DNA of 5,456 bases, from assembly GCA_903970565.1 (NCBI GenBank), contig CAJCJE010000100.1, positions 1-5,456 of the forward strand. Reading direction: 5' to 3'. The DNA comes from Candidatus Melainabacteria bacterium. GTDB lineage: Bacteria > Actinomycetota > Actinomycetes > Mycobacteriales > Pseudonocardiaceae. Below, piece by piece: positions 5,369-5,456 of this stretch. The position numbers were made by a program, and so were the translations under genes. The notes beneath the pieces were generated by a model, which worked only from the letters and a program-made list of their open reading frames with translations, did not search any database and had not been told where the DNA came from. Positions within the stretch are counted from its first letter, which is position 1. Each line of letters opens with the position of its first letter.

Positions 5369-5456
5369 GTGAACTGGCTCGACCTGGTCGTTCTGCTGGC
5401 CGCGGTGTGTGCGGCGGTGGCGGGTGCCCGCCAGGGCGCCGTCGTCGCGGTGCCCG
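5369..5456 (+). CDS. marP: MarP-type membrane serine protease, N-terminal fragment (CvpA-like domain)
   Basis: Only 29 codons are visible before the window ends. They read MNWLDLVVLLAAVCAAVAGA and then RQGAVVAVP, the opening membrane helix of a CvpA-like domain with the common 'WLD' start and 'G.R.GA' turn. GGAGGT (5355-5360) lies 8 bases before the GTG, and the gene follows the Nudix stop by 4 bases. In M. tuberculosis the gene at this position (Rv3671c) encodes a protease with four membrane helices and a periplasmic chymotrypsin-like domain needed for acid and oxidative-stress resistance. The protease domain is outside this window, so the name rests on the N-terminus plus conserved order; a plain CvpA-family protein is the alternative. 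Confidence 0.8.
   Translation, partial: MNWLDLVVLLAAVCAAVAGARQGAVVAVP

Noticed and set aside
1..5456. CRISPR array, insertion sequence or attachment site
   Set aside because: No regularly spaced repeats, transposase motifs or tRNA-associated direct repeats were seen; the repeats present are a single tandem pair and isolated palindromes.

Overview
The window is high-GC DNA with strong G/C preference at third codon positions, frequent GTG starts and ATGA/GTGA gene overlaps, all typical of an actinobacterium. The gene order from about 1500 to the right end matches the block I recall from Mycobacterium tuberculosis around Rv3671c-Rv3676: a Crp-type regulator, a small membrane protein, endonuclease III, a membrane-tethered thioredoxin, a Nudix hydrolase and the MarP-type protease. 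The Crp protein is close to mycobacterial Crp in length (224 residues) and sequence. The N-terminal additions on other genes and the accessory left part suggest a Pseudonocardiales-like or related actinobacterium; this placement is inferred, not proven.

Left part (1 to about 1460). This is an accessory, partly decayed region. The minus strand at the left edge holds the first 48 codons of a DNA polymerase III beta-clamp (DnaN)-like protein, apparently with a leaderless start. On the plus strand, 325-870 is the wreck of a CehA/McbA-type PHP-domain metallohydrolase. Recognisable N-terminal, late and extreme C-terminal segments lie in three different frames, and the metal-binding core is deleted. 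A perfect 20-bp tandem duplication lies before it and a near-perfect 41-bp palindrome after it. A 38-codon single-pass membrane miniprotein (1160-1276) follows, then a doubtful 25-codon reading frame and a strong hairpin (1421-1463) that can end transcription from either side.

Right part (1524-5456). The crp gene and a small membrane-protein gene lie on the minus strand. The four-gene unit nth / membrane thioredoxin / Nudix hydrolase / marP runs divergently on the plus strand. Within it nth-thioredoxin and thioredoxin-Nudix overlap by 4 bases each, and Nudix-marP are 4 bases apart, so co-transcription and translational coupling are likely. The divergent intergenic region contains an imperfect 13-pair dyad and a -10-like box placed for a leaderless nth transcript. 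Together the genes suggest envelope redox, nucleotide/CoA clean-up, base-excision repair and periplasmic acid/oxidative stress functions beside a cAMP-responsive regulator.

No undescribed multi-gene system is evident. The more unusual points are the three-lesion pseudogene, the nested palindrome, the miniprotein, the lysine-rich tail on endonuclease III, and substitutions in both signature motifs of the Nudix protein.
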